From: Parapedobacter sp964498395
GTDB lineage: Bacteria > Bacteroidota > Bacteroidia > Sphingobacteriales > Sphingobacteriaceae
Reading direction: 5' to 3'
Assembly: GCA_964498395.1 (NCBI GenBank)
Contig: CAZCHE010000001.1
Coordinates: forward strand, 618,570-682,569
DNA length: 64,000 nt
Positions 45,066 to 53,894 of the stretch are shown in pieces. Each line of letters starts with the position of its first letter. The stretch's first letter is position 1. Position numbers and translations under genes: made by a program. Below the pieces are notes generated by a model. It saw only the letters and a program-made list of their open reading frames with translations. It searched no databases and was not told the DNA's origin.

Positions 45066-45830
45066 TTGGCAGAACAGACACATATCTACACATCTTGGAT
45101 TAACCGGATTAGCTGGACGAATGGTTTCAACACCATTATAGGTAAAGACGAAATCAAACTACCCTGCATATGGTATATTAATCCCACTAACATTTTGGAA
45201 CACTTCGGTGATCGCATCCAAGATATACTTAGTGAAGTGGAATTATCGCGTGGCAACCGATTCCATCAGCGAGCGCACAAAGAACGCTTCGAAACCACAC
45301 ATACCGTATTGAGATTATTATTGGGCCAACTGCTCGTGACGAAACCTCAAAACATTGCATTTGAAAAAGGTCACCATAACAAACCGTTATTAGCTACCAG
45401 AAATCTTCAAGACATACACTTCAATCTGTCCTATACAGCTAACGGGGCACTCATTGCCGTTGATACCGACTATCCCATTGGCATAGACATCGAACGGGTT
45501 AACAAAGCTTTTGATTACCATGATATGCAAGAAGTTTGTTTCTCCAAACGGGAAATCGAATATATTGCCCTCCATAGACAGGATTCGACATTACGTTTTT
45601 TTACGTTATGGACACGCAAAGAGGCAATCTTAAAACTTACAGGAGAAGGTATTGGTGAGCACTTGCCCGCCTTTGAAGTGCTTGACGGCAATACTGAAGC
45701 AGCTAAACAGATCATTGGCAAAAACCCACCAAACGATATCCATATCTACACATTTCGTATCGGAAGTGATTATATTGGCAGCCTGGCCACGGAACGGCCA
45801 CAAATCGCGCCTAACTTCTACCAACTATAA
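45066..45830 (+). CDS. 4'-phosphopantetheinyl transferase (Sfp/Gsp type)
   Basis: This enzyme transfers phosphopantetheine from CoA to serines of carrier proteins. The 254 residues hold the family motifs: 'FNLSYTANGALIAV', 'GIDIERV' (Mg-binding Asp and Glu) and 'WTRKEAILKLTGEG' (W-x-x-K-E-A). It is the only such gene in the window and could prime the one ACP and four PCPs of the NRPS/PKS. The frame has no ATG: it is closed upstream at 45051-45053 and the first reasonable start is TTG 45066. An ATG at 45050 opens an 18-codon frame in another phase that overlaps this start. A start-region frameshift or weak TTG initiation are both possible. Confidence 0.9.
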   Translation: MAEQTHIYTSWINRISWTNGFNTIIGKDEIKLPCIWYINPTNILEHFGDRIQDILSEVELSRGNRFHQRAHKERFETTHTVLRLLLGQLLVTKPQNIAFEKGHHNKPLLATRNLQDIHFNLSYTANGALIAVDTDYPIGIDIERVNKAFDYHDMQEVCFSKREIEYIALHRQDSTLRFFTLWTRKEAILKLTGEGIGEHLPAFEVLDGNTEAAKQIIGKNPPNDIHIYTFRIGSDYIGSLATERPQIAPNFYQL

Positions 45831-45833
45831 CCG

Positions 45834-47012
45834 TTAGCTTTTCCTGCCCACCTTTTCCCAAACCGCACTTTGCTGACCACGGAAATATCGGATAATTCCC
45901 GCTAATACGGCATAATTCATGACACAGAAATAGTACGGAACAAACGTTACTTTCGCTTTTAATGCTCTCCGTTCGAGTAAAAGACCCACAAAAGCCAATA
46001 GGTAAAATAGCACTTGGCCATAGAACAACAAGGTATAAATCTGTCCTGCATCTTGAAAATACAAGACAGCGTTTACCGCAAAGACAATAATGAGCAATAC
46101 CGGTGTAATGGTCCACCGCAACACCCGGTGACTAACATATTGAAAGCTCAGCTTCGGATTACCAAAGGGATTTAATAATCTCCGCAATCGAATGATTGAC
46201 TGCATCCCCCCTGCCGCAATGCGAATTTTCCTTTTCAATTCCTCCTTCACATTTTCGGAGGCCAGTTCGGTTGCATACGCAGCCGGCTCATACACCACTC
46301 GGTATCCCTGCGTTGCAATCCGCATGGATATCATAAAATCATCCAATACCGTATCAGATTCAACTGGCTGGTACAATACGGTGCGGATACTGAATAATTC
46401 TCCCGCACTTCCCACTACCGAGTACCATTCGGAATCCCATTTTTTCAAGGCAGATTCATATTTCCAATAAAACCCCTCTCCCGCTGCACTAGCATCTGCT
46501 TCTTCCCCTGCGTATACACGCTTTTCTCCCGCGACCGCACCCACATGGTTTTCCACATAATGCCGGCATATCGCCATCAATGCATCCGTATTCAGCAGGG
46601 TATTTGCGTCGGTAAAGACCACCACATCGGTATCCACTTCTTGCATTGCCCGATGAACTGCAGCAATCTTGCCACGGCGTTCGGCGCTATGCATTAGCCT
46701 CACCTGAGGATATCGTTCGACAATCGCTGGAGTGGAATCCGTTGATCCATCCGTGATGAAATAATAGTGCAATCGATCCGCAGGATAACGAAGTGCCAAT
46801 GTATTGGTGATTTTCTCTTCGATGACCGCTTCTTCATTGAATGCCGCTACAATTACCGTGCATGAAGGGAGTCCTGAAAAATCTGCCGAATCAGGTTGTG
46901 CCTTTCTACCGGTCATCCACCGTTTGATTCGTACCAAGATGTATAACAACAAGCCATACCCAATAAAGGTGTAAAAAACAATAAATAGGCTAGCCCAAAA
47001 GAGAAACTCCAT
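45834..47012 (-). CDS. Membrane glycosyltransferase family 2
   Basis: This 392-residue protein has an N-terminal membrane helix, a GT-A domain with 'TVIVAAFNEEAVIEEKI', 'FITDGSTDSTPAIV', 'VVFTDANTLLN' (DAN in the DxD position), 'EKRVY' and 'DFMISMRIA', and three C-terminal hydrophobic helices. The type is that of poly-N-acetylglucosamine and related synthases. It ends four bases from the convergent PPTase gene. Whether it serves the polysaccharide locus, about 5 kb away, is unknown; no operator palindrome was found near it. Confidence 0.9.
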   Translation of the reverse strand: MEFLFWASLFIVFYTFIGYGLLLYILVRIKRWMTGRKAQPDSADFSGLPSCTVIVAAFNEEAVIEEKITNTLALRYPADRLHYYFITDGSTDSTPAIVERYPQVRLMHSAERRGKIAAVHRAMQEVDTDVVVFTDANTLLNTDALMAICRHYVENHVGAVAGEKRVYAGEEADASAAGEGFYWKYESALKKWDSEWYSVVGSAGELFSIRTVLYQPVESDTVLDDFMISMRIATQGYRVVYEPAAYATELASENVKEELKRKIRIAAGGMQSIIRLRRLLNPFGNPKLSFQYVSHRVLRWTITPVLLIIVFAVNAVLYFQDAGQIYTLLFYGQVLFYLLAFVGLLLERRALKAKVTFVPYYFCVMNYAVLAGIIRYFRGQQSAVWEKVGRKS

Positions 47013-47083
47013 TCCTTATGCTACTTTTAAAGTCTGGGCGAATGTAGAGAATAACCGAATAAATCTATATCACTTAAGCCGTT

Positions 47084-47548
47084 CTATCCTTGCAAAAAAT
47101 CTAAACCGTGGCGTTTTTCCGACAAAAACACGTGCCAGGCAGTTCGATCGATTTCGAAGCTCAAGTCTCGCTCAGTCAATAAGTCTGCCCTTACCCACCG
47201 AAATACCTGATTGGGTACTGTATCATCTTCGAAATCAAATGGAGCAGACACAAATCTCCCTTTCGGAGGCTGTTTGCTGGTGACCAGGTAGTAAACGGCA
47301 ATGACCTGACTATCATTAAAAGCAGACTTGCAAAATACATCAGTCGTATGGACGTGCCTGATCACTTCGATATCGATATCACATTCTTCTCGAAACTCGC
47401 GGATGAGTCCGTCGATCAAACCTTCCCCATATTCCAAGCCTCCCCCTGGGAATTTGCTAAATTCTATTCCATATTCTCGCTCATCGCTAATCAAAACCTC
47501 ATTTTTTGCATTGACAAGTATACCGTAAACCCGAACATTAAAATACAT
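47084..47548 (-). CDS. Nudix hydrolase
   Basis: This enzyme of about 154 residues has a full Nudix box: 'GGGLEYGEGLIDGLIREFREECDI' in the sequence fits G-x5-E-x7-R-E-x2-E-E-x-x-I (written here only as a reference to residues near 36-59). Nudix enzymes cleave nucleoside diphosphates linked to another group. The ATG at 47548 starts directly at the first strand and is preferred to the upstream start at 47593. It is a single gene. The substrate is unknown. Confidence 0.88.
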   Translation of the reverse strand: MYFNVRVYGILVNAKNEVLISDEREYGIEFSKFPGGGLEYGEGLIDGLIREFREECDIDIEVIRHVHTTDVFCKSAFNDSQVIAVYYLVTSKQPPKGRFVSAPFDFEDDTVPNQVFRWVRADLLTERDLSFEIDRTAWHVFLSEKRHGLDFLQG

Positions 47549-47747
47549 GATACTATTTATAGCTGACTGTAAAACACCTCGACGACTCTTCAATTCACCA
47601 AACTTAGCAATAAATCATCGATATCAATGGCTGAGGTTGGCATGGTATGCAATTATCCCGCAGCTAGCCAAACCTCACCAAAAACGTGATTTACGTCATT
47701 TTTTAGATATAATGCCATGTTAAAAAGCTATTATGCCGGCATTTAAT

Positions 47748-47755
47748 TACCTTTG
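47748..47755 (+). promoter_or_regulatory. Bacteroidota -7 box for the acyl-ACP desaturase gene
   Basis: TACCTTTG fits TAnnTTTG and lies eight bases before the ATG at 47764, so the leader would be very short or absent. No clear -33 TTG was found. Confidence 0.5.
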
Positions 47756-47763
47756 TAATAATT

Positions 47764-48762
47764 ATGCAAGAATTGACACAACAAATTCCCGAGGGATCCC
47801 GTAAAGAGGTAATGGCTTACTTGGAACCGTTCATGTTAAACGAGATGAGCGAATACTTGAAGCCAGTAGAACAAATGTGGCAACCGGCCGATTTTTTGCC
47901 CGATGCTTCGCGTGATACGTTCTTCCAGGAAGTGAAAGAGTTGCAAGAAAGTGCCCGAGAGCTTTCGTACGATTTGGTAGCGGTACTTATCGGTGATACC
48001 ATCACTGAAGAAGCATTGCCGACCTATGAATCATGGCTGACCATGGTTAAAGATGTAGAAAAGAACGAGCAAGGGGGTTGGATGAAATGGGTACGTGCGT
48101 GGACCGCGGAAGAAAACCGACACGGTGACTTGCTTAACAAATACCTTTACCTTTCGGGCCGTGTAGATATGCGCCAAATGGAAATATCTACACAATACCT
48201 CATTCAAGATGGCTTCGATATTGGCACAGGCAATGACCCATACCGTAACTTTATATATACCTCATTTCAGGAACTGGCCACAAACGTATCGCACAGACGC
48301 GTGGCCGCTTTTGCAAAAAAGGATGGGGATAAGTTATTGGCAAAAATGTGTGGAGTAATCGCTTCGGATGAAGCACGCCACGCTAAAGCGTATATGTCTT
48401 TCATCTCCAAGGCCATAGAAGTGGATGCCAGTGAGGTGATGTTAGCATTTGAAGATATGATGCGCAAGAAAATTGTGATGCCGGCACACCTGCTTCGGGA
48501 ATCTGGCGAACCGCAAGGCGAAGCTTTCGCCCATTTCTCGGATGCTGCCCAGCGCCTTGGTGTTTATACTGCCGTTGACTATGTAGATATCCTGAAAGAT
48601 TTGCTAACCGAATGGAAAGTAGAATCTATCAAGGAATTGAATGAAGCCGGTGAAAAGGCTCGGGATTACCTGATGAAACTACCAGACCGACTGTTGCGGC
48701 TCGCAGATCGGATGCGTATCCCAGAAAAACCCTATAGCTTCAAGTGGATACATGCTTCTTGA
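47764..48762 (+). CDS. Acyl-ACP desaturase (soluble di-iron type)
   Basis: This 332-residue soluble desaturase introduces a cis double bond into acyl-ACP using oxygen and ferredoxin. The two di-iron motifs are present: 'WTAEENRHG' (E-E-x-x-H) and 'IASDEARHA' (D-E-x-x-H). The length and the helical character fit the plant stearoyl-ACP desaturase family, which also occurs in Bacteroidota and Actinobacteria. It is a single gene with its own -7 box. A role in membrane fluidity is the default; no link to the NRPS product is indicated. Confidence 0.93.
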   Translation: MQELTQQIPEGSRKEVMAYLEPFMLNEMSEYLKPVEQMWQPADFLPDASRDTFFQEVKELQESARELSYDLVAVLIGDTITEEALPTYESWLTMVKDVEKNEQGGWMKWVRAWTAEENRHGDLLNKYLYLSGRVDMRQMEISTQYLIQDGFDIGTGNDPYRNFIYTSFQELATNVSHRRVAAFAKKDGDKLLAKMCGVIASDEARHAKAYMSFISKAIEVDASEVMLAFEDMMRKKIVMPAHLLRESGEPQGEAFAHFSDAAQRLGVYTAVDYVDILKDLLTEWKVESIKELNEAGEKARDYLMKLPDRLLRLADRMRIPEKPYSFKWIHAS

Positions 48763-48793
48763 TTTTCAGTTAATGTGGTTGAGTAAATATACT

Positions 48794-48820
48794 GGTTAGG
48801 TGGATCAGACCTTACCTAAC
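48794..48820. terminator. Hairpin between convergent genes
   Basis: GTTAGGT (48795-48801) pairs with ACCTAAC (48814-48820) across a 12-base loop, between the desaturase and DUF1543 stops. There is no strong T-run, so it is a weak candidate for a shared terminator. Confidence 0.35.
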
Positions 48821-49375
48821 TTAACTCACCAATTTGCTTAACTTGAGGTATCCAGGATGCAATGTATCTTCTTCCGATGCCTCCCCTAACCGGATGGATA
48901 TCTCGTACTTTTCCTTGAAATGGGCGGGTAATACATCCTCGATTTCATAAATATCATCTACATCAATTCCATACTTATCGTCAATATGAGCTGAAACACT
49001 GTGTTTCCAAAAGGTTTGCTCCTTAGCTTGCCTAATCGCTCCAGCTGGATCAGCAGCTACCACGAGGCATTTGTAGTGGTATTCTTCAAAGTCGTTTTCT
49101 TTATACCCACCTAGATTCACGAAAAACAGCTTTTCGGCCGCAACGCTTTCCGCAACATTTCCTCTTGGGATGACCTGAATAGCATATCCATTGACAGCAT
49201 TCACTTCCCGCCAAGCATCAATGTGCATCTTTCCATCGGCTTCCGGCCAGAAGCCCAGTATATCCGGCACCAAATCCTTCAGTGACTCGCCGATCCCGAA
49301 GAACATGTCGTGCTGTTCGGTATGCCGGCCATTGGGTTTACAACCCAGCAATAACATGTATAGTTTAACATTCAT
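48821..49375 (-). CDS. DUF1543 domain protein
   Basis: This 184-residue cytosolic protein starts 'MNVKLYMLLLGCKPNGRHTE', followed by 'QHDMFFGIG', the signature of DUF1543. That domain is usually present twice, and a second, weaker copy may begin near residue 95 ('HYKCLVVAADPAGA'). Function unknown. It is divergent from the small NTF2-like lipoprotein gene. No motif suggests catalysis. Confidence 0.82.
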   Translation of the reverse strand: MNVKLYMLLLGCKPNGRHTEQHDMFFGIGESLKDLVPDILGFWPEADGKMHIDAWREVNAVNGYAIQVIPRGNVAESVAAEKLFFVNLGGYKENDFEEYHYKCLVVAADPAGAIRQAKEQTFWKHSVSAHIDDKYGIDVDDIYEIEDVLPAHFKEKYEISIRLGEASEEDTLHPGYLKLSKLVS

Positions 49376-49391
49376 GCCTAAAAATAATCAA

Positions 49392-49399
49392 TATCTTTG
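49392..49399 (+). promoter_or_regulatory. Bacteroidota -7 box for the NTF2-like lipoprotein gene
   Basis: TATCTTTG fits TAnnTTTG. The GTG that would extend the reading frame (49399) lies inside this box, which supports ATG 49417 as the true start. Confidence 0.5.
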
Positions 49400-49416
49400 T
49401 GAAAACAAATAACCCT

Positions 49417-49848
49417 ATGCGTGTACTATATAAACTACTCATCCTAGTCCTGCTGCTTGCTTCCTGTTTGCAAAACAATGTTAATACCCCGGCGTCGGCC
49501 ATACGTGCCTCGATGAAAAAACAAGAACAGGCTTGGAATGCTGGGGATATCCATACCTTCATGGAAACCTATTGGCACCACGACAGCCTGCTGTTCGTCG
49601 GCAGTAACGGACCGGTATACGGCTGGCAAAACACCCTGGATCGTTACCTCACCTCCTATCCGGATACTGCCGCCATGGGCAAGTTGCACTTCGACATCTT
49701 GCAAATAAAACCGTTAGCTGAAAAACATTGCTTTGTATTAGGTAAATGGCAGCTTACGCGATCTATCGGAGACATTTCCGGACATTTCACATTGGTCTTC
49801 GAACTGATCGATGGGCAATGGCTTATCATTTCCGATCATTCGAGTTGA
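49417..49848 (+). CDS. NTF2-like (DUF4440/SnoaL-type) lipoprotein
   Basis: This small protein of about 143 residues has a lipoprotein signal ('LILVLLLASC') and an NTF2-like cone-shaped domain: 'MKKQEQAWNAGDIHTFMETYW', 'LLFVGSNGPVYGW', 'FTLVFELIDGQWLIISDHSS'. The end 'W-x-I-x-x-D-H' is typical of the calcium/calmodulin-dependent kinase II association-like NTF2 group. The function is unknown; it probably binds or transforms a small molecule in the periplasm. Its last 23 bases overlap the end of the convergent ctlX gene. Confidence 0.82.
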   Translation: MRVLYKLLILVLLLASCLQNNVNTPASAIRASMKKQEQAWNAGDIHTFMETYWHHDSLLFVGSNGPVYGWQNTLDRYLTSYPDTAAMGKLHFDILQIKPLAEKHCFVLGKWQLTRSIGDISGHFTLVFELIDGQWLIISDHSS

Positions 49849-50740
49849 CCGATAAGAACACCTCGGCCATCATACAACGGGCGCTACCACCTCCATTTTT
49901 TTCAATCGTATCTAGCGGCGAATGGATAATCGGGTCAAAAGAAGCCAATTGTTCGATTTGTTCATCGGTCAGCGCCTCATACGCCTGCGACGACATCACC
50001 AGAAACTTCTTGCCGTATTTATTCTTTACTTGTAGCATATTGCCCGCAAAATGGTTCATCTGCTTATGCGAAATAGGAACAATCGTTTTGCCCGATTTCG
50101 TTAACGAAGCGACTACTCGATCGCGGTCCGGTTCCGGAATGCTATCCAGGTTAATGACCACATACCGATCAGCTACACACATCATCACATTGGTATGGTA
50201 GATGGGCACACCATTTTGGTCAAGCGATCGAAAGACAACAGGCTGATACCCCAATTGCTCACATAGTGCTAGAAACAACCCTTCATCCGTGCGAGGTGAA
50301 AGGCAAGCGTATGCTATTCTATTATCCCTATCCAACACAAAACTACCGGTACCCTCCAAAAACCGTTCCTGCGCCTCATACACTGTGTAGTCTATGATTC
50401 TTTCTACCAAAAAATGGTTTTGAATTGCCCCAAGCACAGATTGCTTCCGTTCCAAGCGTCTATTTTCAGCAAACATGGGATAAAGTACCGTCGTACCATC
50501 CTGATGAAATGAAATCCAGTTATTCGGGAAGATGCTGTCGGGGGTGTGGGGATCAAGGGTATCGTCTACCACCAACACCTCAATATCATACGCGTTCAAA
50601 CGTGCTACAAATGCCTCAAACTCTTGCAGTGCCTGTATTTGCACATTGTCTGAAGTTGCTGTTCGATCTTGAAAAGCATTATTCACGGCGGTCTGCGCAT
50701 TGTAACCAAAATGCACCGGACGAATCATTAATATGGTCAT
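49826..50740 (-). CDS. ctlX: CtlX-like citrulline utilisation hydrolase / amidinotransferase family
   Basis: This guanidino-group-modifying enzyme of about 304 residues has 'ILMIRPVHFGYNAQT', 'DSIFPNNWISFH', 'EGTGSFVLDRD' (substrate-binding E and D), His in 'IYHTNVMMCV' and the nucleophile Cys in 'GGGSARCMMAEV'. The length and wording match CtlX of Bacteroidota. ATG 50740 starts the first strand; the frame is open to 50764. It is 28 bases downstream of the arginine deiminase-like gene, and the two form a small arginine/citrulline catabolic unit. Confidence 0.9.
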   Translation of the reverse strand: MTILMIRPVHFGYNAQTAVNNAFQDRTATSDNVQIQALQEFEAFVARLNAYDIEVLVVDDTLDPHTPDSIFPNNWISFHQDGTTVLYPMFAENRRLERKQSVLGAIQNHFLVERIIDYTVYEAQERFLEGTGSFVLDRDNRIAYACLSPRTDEGLFLALCEQLGYQPVVFRSLDQNGVPIYHTNVMMCVADRYVVINLDSIPEPDRDRVVASLTKSGKTIVPISHKQMNHFAGNMLQVKNKYGKKFLVMSSQAYEALTDEQIEQLASFDPIIHSPLDTIEKNGGGSARCMMAEVFLSVNSNDRK

Positions 50741-50768
50741 TTTCTTTTTTCGGTCTATCCTCAATCCA

Positions 50769-52214
50769 TCAATCCCGTAATAACGGCATGCTCATACAAT
50801 GAAAGCCCCCCCTCGCGCGCGACAGTTCAGCTGAAGGCATCAAAATGAGCGTATCGGTCAATTCATCGACCTTGACCAGCCCCGATTCTAGGTCAGTCAG
50901 CAGCGCTTTGACATCAACAACGTCAAACCCTGCGGCTTTGAATGCTTCAGCTGTTTTGTCATTCCGATCATAGCCTAATACCACACCTTCCCTAATAGCC
51001 AGCAAATTACAGCTATCTGTCCATTGCTCACGCGCGTCATAAGGGAATTCGTTGTTACCTGACAGGATGATCTGTATATCCGTAGGGTCACATTTCAGGT
51101 CTGTCACGCTAATATCAACCAATAAATCTTCCAAACTACCGAAAGATCGAGGCTGCCCAATGTCGGCTTTCTCAAACTGGATAATCTCCAGTTCATCGAC
51201 CTTATGGGGTTTGATATTCAGCGCACGGTGGATTTCATCGGTCTGCAGCCCACTAATACTTTTGTTAGAAAAACCGCCGAGCATAACCCATACGTTTTTC
51301 TTCACTTGTGTAAACACTGTATCGATGTGCATGTAGTCGCGCTTATTGGGAATCTTCACAATGGTGACTTTGCTGACCACATTTCTCTCAAACAATTGTT
51401 TGACTGCCTGCGCGGCAGCTTCACGACTGGTACGTTCGCTCACACCGATCAATACATGGTTGCTACTCACTACCATCACATCCCCTCCTTCTAAGGTTAC
51501 CTTGTCCGCTTCCGTATCATTAGGAAGCAAGAAATGATGCTGTGTATCGGTCAATTCGATGATATTATCTTGATAAGCTGCAAAAAAAGGATGGTGGAAA
51601 AAAATATATTTAGCAATCAACGCTTCCCGCTTGCGCGCCTCTTTCATCGGTTTATTCAGTAAGATATGATCATTGATTACGATACCGATGTCGCGGGTGA
51701 AAATAAAATTAGGTATCGGCGGGAAAATCATTTCCGTTTCGTTGTAGGTTCCGCTGAAGAACACCCTCGCCAACGTAGCAGGCGAATATCCCATTAACTC
51801 CCGCTGGATTTCGTAGCTACACGCTTCAATGGCGCAAACGGATGCCACCAATTGGCTTTTAATGGCCGCATCCTCCAATATATCCATTAATAACACCTGC
51901 AATTCCACCACAAAACTCGAATGATGGAAATCCGGATGGTCAGGTTTATAAAAATTGCGGTTATGCGCGGGGTCATCAACCTCGGTCAAACGACCCTTTA
52001 TCTTTTCTTCATCCAGAAAATACAGCAATAACTTGATGTAGTAATCATATTCGTTGCGCCGAATGGTGTCCAAATGCACGATATCTTCAAATAGCCAATC
52101 CTGCGCTTTGGACGGAACTACCTTGCCAAGCCCACTGTCAGGGCTGTGCACCAACACTTTACGCAACCTGCCCGTTTCTGAAGAAACATAAATCGACTCC
52201 TTTACCTCATGCAT
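50769..52214 (-). CDS. Arginine deiminase family protein
   Basis: This 481-residue penta-fold (guanidine-modifying) enzyme has the acid/His set in 'NFIFTRDIGIV' and 'MHIDTVFT', 'LEGGDVMVV', and the C-terminal nucleophile motif 'RARGGFHCMSMPL', where Cys attacks the guanidino carbon. It would convert arginine to citrulline and ammonia. It is longer than classical ArcA (about 410 residues) with extra sequence in the N-terminal third. It lies upstream of ctlX, so citrulline made here could be used next. No arcB or arcC gene is present. Confidence 0.9.
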   Translation of the reverse strand: MHEVKESIYVSSETGRLRKVLVHSPDSGLGKVVPSKAQDWLFEDIVHLDTIRRNEYDYYIKLLLYFLDEEKIKGRLTEVDDPAHNRNFYKPDHPDFHHSSFVVELQVLLMDILEDAAIKSQLVASVCAIEACSYEIQRELMGYSPATLARVFFSGTYNETEMIFPPIPNFIFTRDIGIVINDHILLNKPMKEARKREALIAKYIFFHHPFFAAYQDNIIELTDTQHHFLLPNDTEADKVTLEGGDVMVVSSNHVLIGVSERTSREAAAQAVKQLFERNVVSKVTIVKIPNKRDYMHIDTVFTQVKKNVWVMLGGFSNKSISGLQTDEIHRALNIKPHKVDELEIIQFEKADIGQPRSFGSLEDLLVDISVTDLKCDPTDIQIILSGNNEFPYDAREQWTDSCNLLAIREGVVLGYDRNDKTAEAFKAAGFDVVDVKALLTDLESGLVKVDELTDTLILMPSAELSRARGGFHCMSMPLLRD

Positions 52215-52324
52215 ATCTATTTACGATTGGTTCTAAAAACCGCAAGATAAGCATTTGGGTGCAAAATTCCGGTTTGGGGTGATGGAACGCCGATGACACA
52301 TCCGCGTTCTATTTGCCTATTTAC

Positions 52325-53710
52325 TTATACCCCGATAATCTCCTGGATCTCTCCGATGATTTTCTGGGCAATGGCTTCAGCGCTTTCAAGTGTTGGCCCT
52401 TCCGAATAAACCCGGATGATGGGTTCGGTATTTGATTTACGCAAATGCACCCATTCATGCTCAAAATCGATCTTCAATCCGTCTATTGTACTATGGGGCA
52501 CATCTTGATATCGCTGTTGCATCGTGGTCAATAATCCGTCAATATCTAATTCCGGGGTAAGCGTAATCTTGTTCTTCGACATGAAATATGGTGGATAACT
52601 TGCGCGCAACTCGGAAATGCGTTTACCATACTTAGCCAAGTGGGTCAAGAAAAGTGCGATCCCTGCTAATGCATCCCTCCCGTAATGTATCGCCGGATAA
52701 ATTACCCCACCATTCCCCTCACCACCGATAACAGCAGCTACTTCCTTCATTTTGGTCACCACATTGACTTCACCTACGGCTGCCGCATGGTATTGCGAAC
52801 CGCGTCCTACCGTCACATCACGTAGTGCCCGAGTCGACGATAAATTGGAAACCGTATCGCCAGGCGTGTGCTGGAGCACGTAATCGCTCACCGCAACAAG
52901 CGTATATTCCTCCCCAAACATTTCGCCGTTTTCCATCACGAAACAAAGACGGTCTACATCGGGATCAACTGCGATACCCAAATCCGCTTGCTTTTCCAGA
53001 ACCAAAGCGGATAAATCAACGAGGTTTTCGGCTAGAGGCTCCGGATTATGGGGAAAATGGCCATTGGGCTCACAGTATATTTGATAGACCGTCTGCACCC
53101 CCATTGCTTCCAATAAAGCGGGCACAAAAATACCTCCGGTAGAATTGACCGCATCGACAGCAATCTTGAAATTCGCCTTCCGTACGGCTTCGACATCGAC
53201 TAAGTCAAGCGCCAATACCTGGTCAATATGCTGCTGCAGGTAGCTGTCGTCGTACGTAACCGTACCCAGTTTTTCCACCGCAGCAAAATCGAAATCAAGG
53301 GTTTCCGCAATATCCAATACGTGGCGCCCTTCACGGTCATCGATGAATTCACCTTTGTCATTCAATAATTTGAGCGCATTCCATTGAATGGGGTTATGGC
53401 TGGCCGTCAGGATAATCCCACCCCCGGCCCCTTCCGCAGGCACGGCTACTTCCACCGTTGGCGTGGTCGAAAGCCCTAAGTCTACCACGTCGATCCCAAT
53501 GCTTTGCAAGGTTCCAACAACCAAGTTACGCACCATTTCGCCCGAAATACGGGCATCGCGTCCGACTACGATTTTATTAATCCCGCTCTTTTTCTGAATA
53601 AAGTGCCCAAAAGCAGCGGTAAATTTAACAATATCAATTGGCGTAAGTGCTTCGCCCGGCCTACCACCAATGGTACCACGGATTCCGGAAATGGATTTGA
53701 TTAAAGACAT
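52325..53710 (-). CDS. glmM: Phosphoglucosamine mutase (phosphohexomutase family)
   Basis: GlmM interconverts glucosamine-6-phosphate and glucosamine-1-phosphate on the way to UDP-GlcNAc. The 461 residues carry the phosphoserine loop 'TASHNPIQWNALK', the metal loop 'DPDVDRL', the sugar loop 'GGEGNGGVIYP' and the phosphate-binding 'RKSNTEPIIRVYSEGP'. The first strand is 'SGIRGTIGG'. A mannose-phosphate activity cannot be excluded from sequence, but this form is the usual Bacteroidota GlmM. It could supply GlcNAc to wall and exopolysaccharide. It is a single gene. Confidence 0.88.
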   Translation of the reverse strand: MSLIKSISGIRGTIGGRPGEALTPIDIVKFTAAFGHFIQKKSGINKIVVGRDARISGEMVRNLVVGTLQSIGIDVVDLGLSTTPTVEVAVPAEGAGGGIILTASHNPIQWNALKLLNDKGEFIDDREGRHVLDIAETLDFDFAAVEKLGTVTYDDSYLQQHIDQVLALDLVDVEAVRKANFKIAVDAVNSTGGIFVPALLEAMGVQTVYQIYCEPNGHFPHNPEPLAENLVDLSALVLEKQADLGIAVDPDVDRLCFVMENGEMFGEEYTLVAVSDYVLQHTPGDTVSNLSSTRALRDVTVGRGSQYHAAAVGEVNVVTKMKEVAAVIGGEGNGGVIYPAIHYGRDALAGIALFLTHLAKYGKRISELRASYPPYFMSKNKITLTPELDIDGLLTTMQQRYQDVPHSTIDGLKIDFEHEWVHLRKSNTEPIIRVYSEGPTLESAEAIAQKIIGEIQEIIGV

Positions 53711-53865
53711 GTGATGTATCGTTAGTTTTGAAAGCGATAAAAGTAAAAATAATGCCTTGATTTCTAAATAGCGGAACCGTTTTTCCGCAAACGATTGCCA
53801 TCGCCGAATTGGAAGATTACAGGTTATTTACCTAAGTTTGCATGCTCAACATTCGGATTTATTAT

Positions 53866-53873
53866 TACCTTTG
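53866..53873 (+). promoter_or_regulatory. Bacteroidota -7 box for the PAP2/ZIP unit
   Basis: TACCTTTG fits TAnnTTTG. It lies inside the longer open frame that begins at 53838, which supports ATG 53895 as the start of the PAP2 gene. Confidence 0.5.
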
Positions 53874-53894
53874 TTGCAACTTTGTTTAATTTAC

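Noticed and set aside
49071..49092. TTTGTAG at 49071 with a weak right half
   Set aside because: It lies inside the DUF1543 coding region and the second half (TTCAAAG) does not match CTACAAA.
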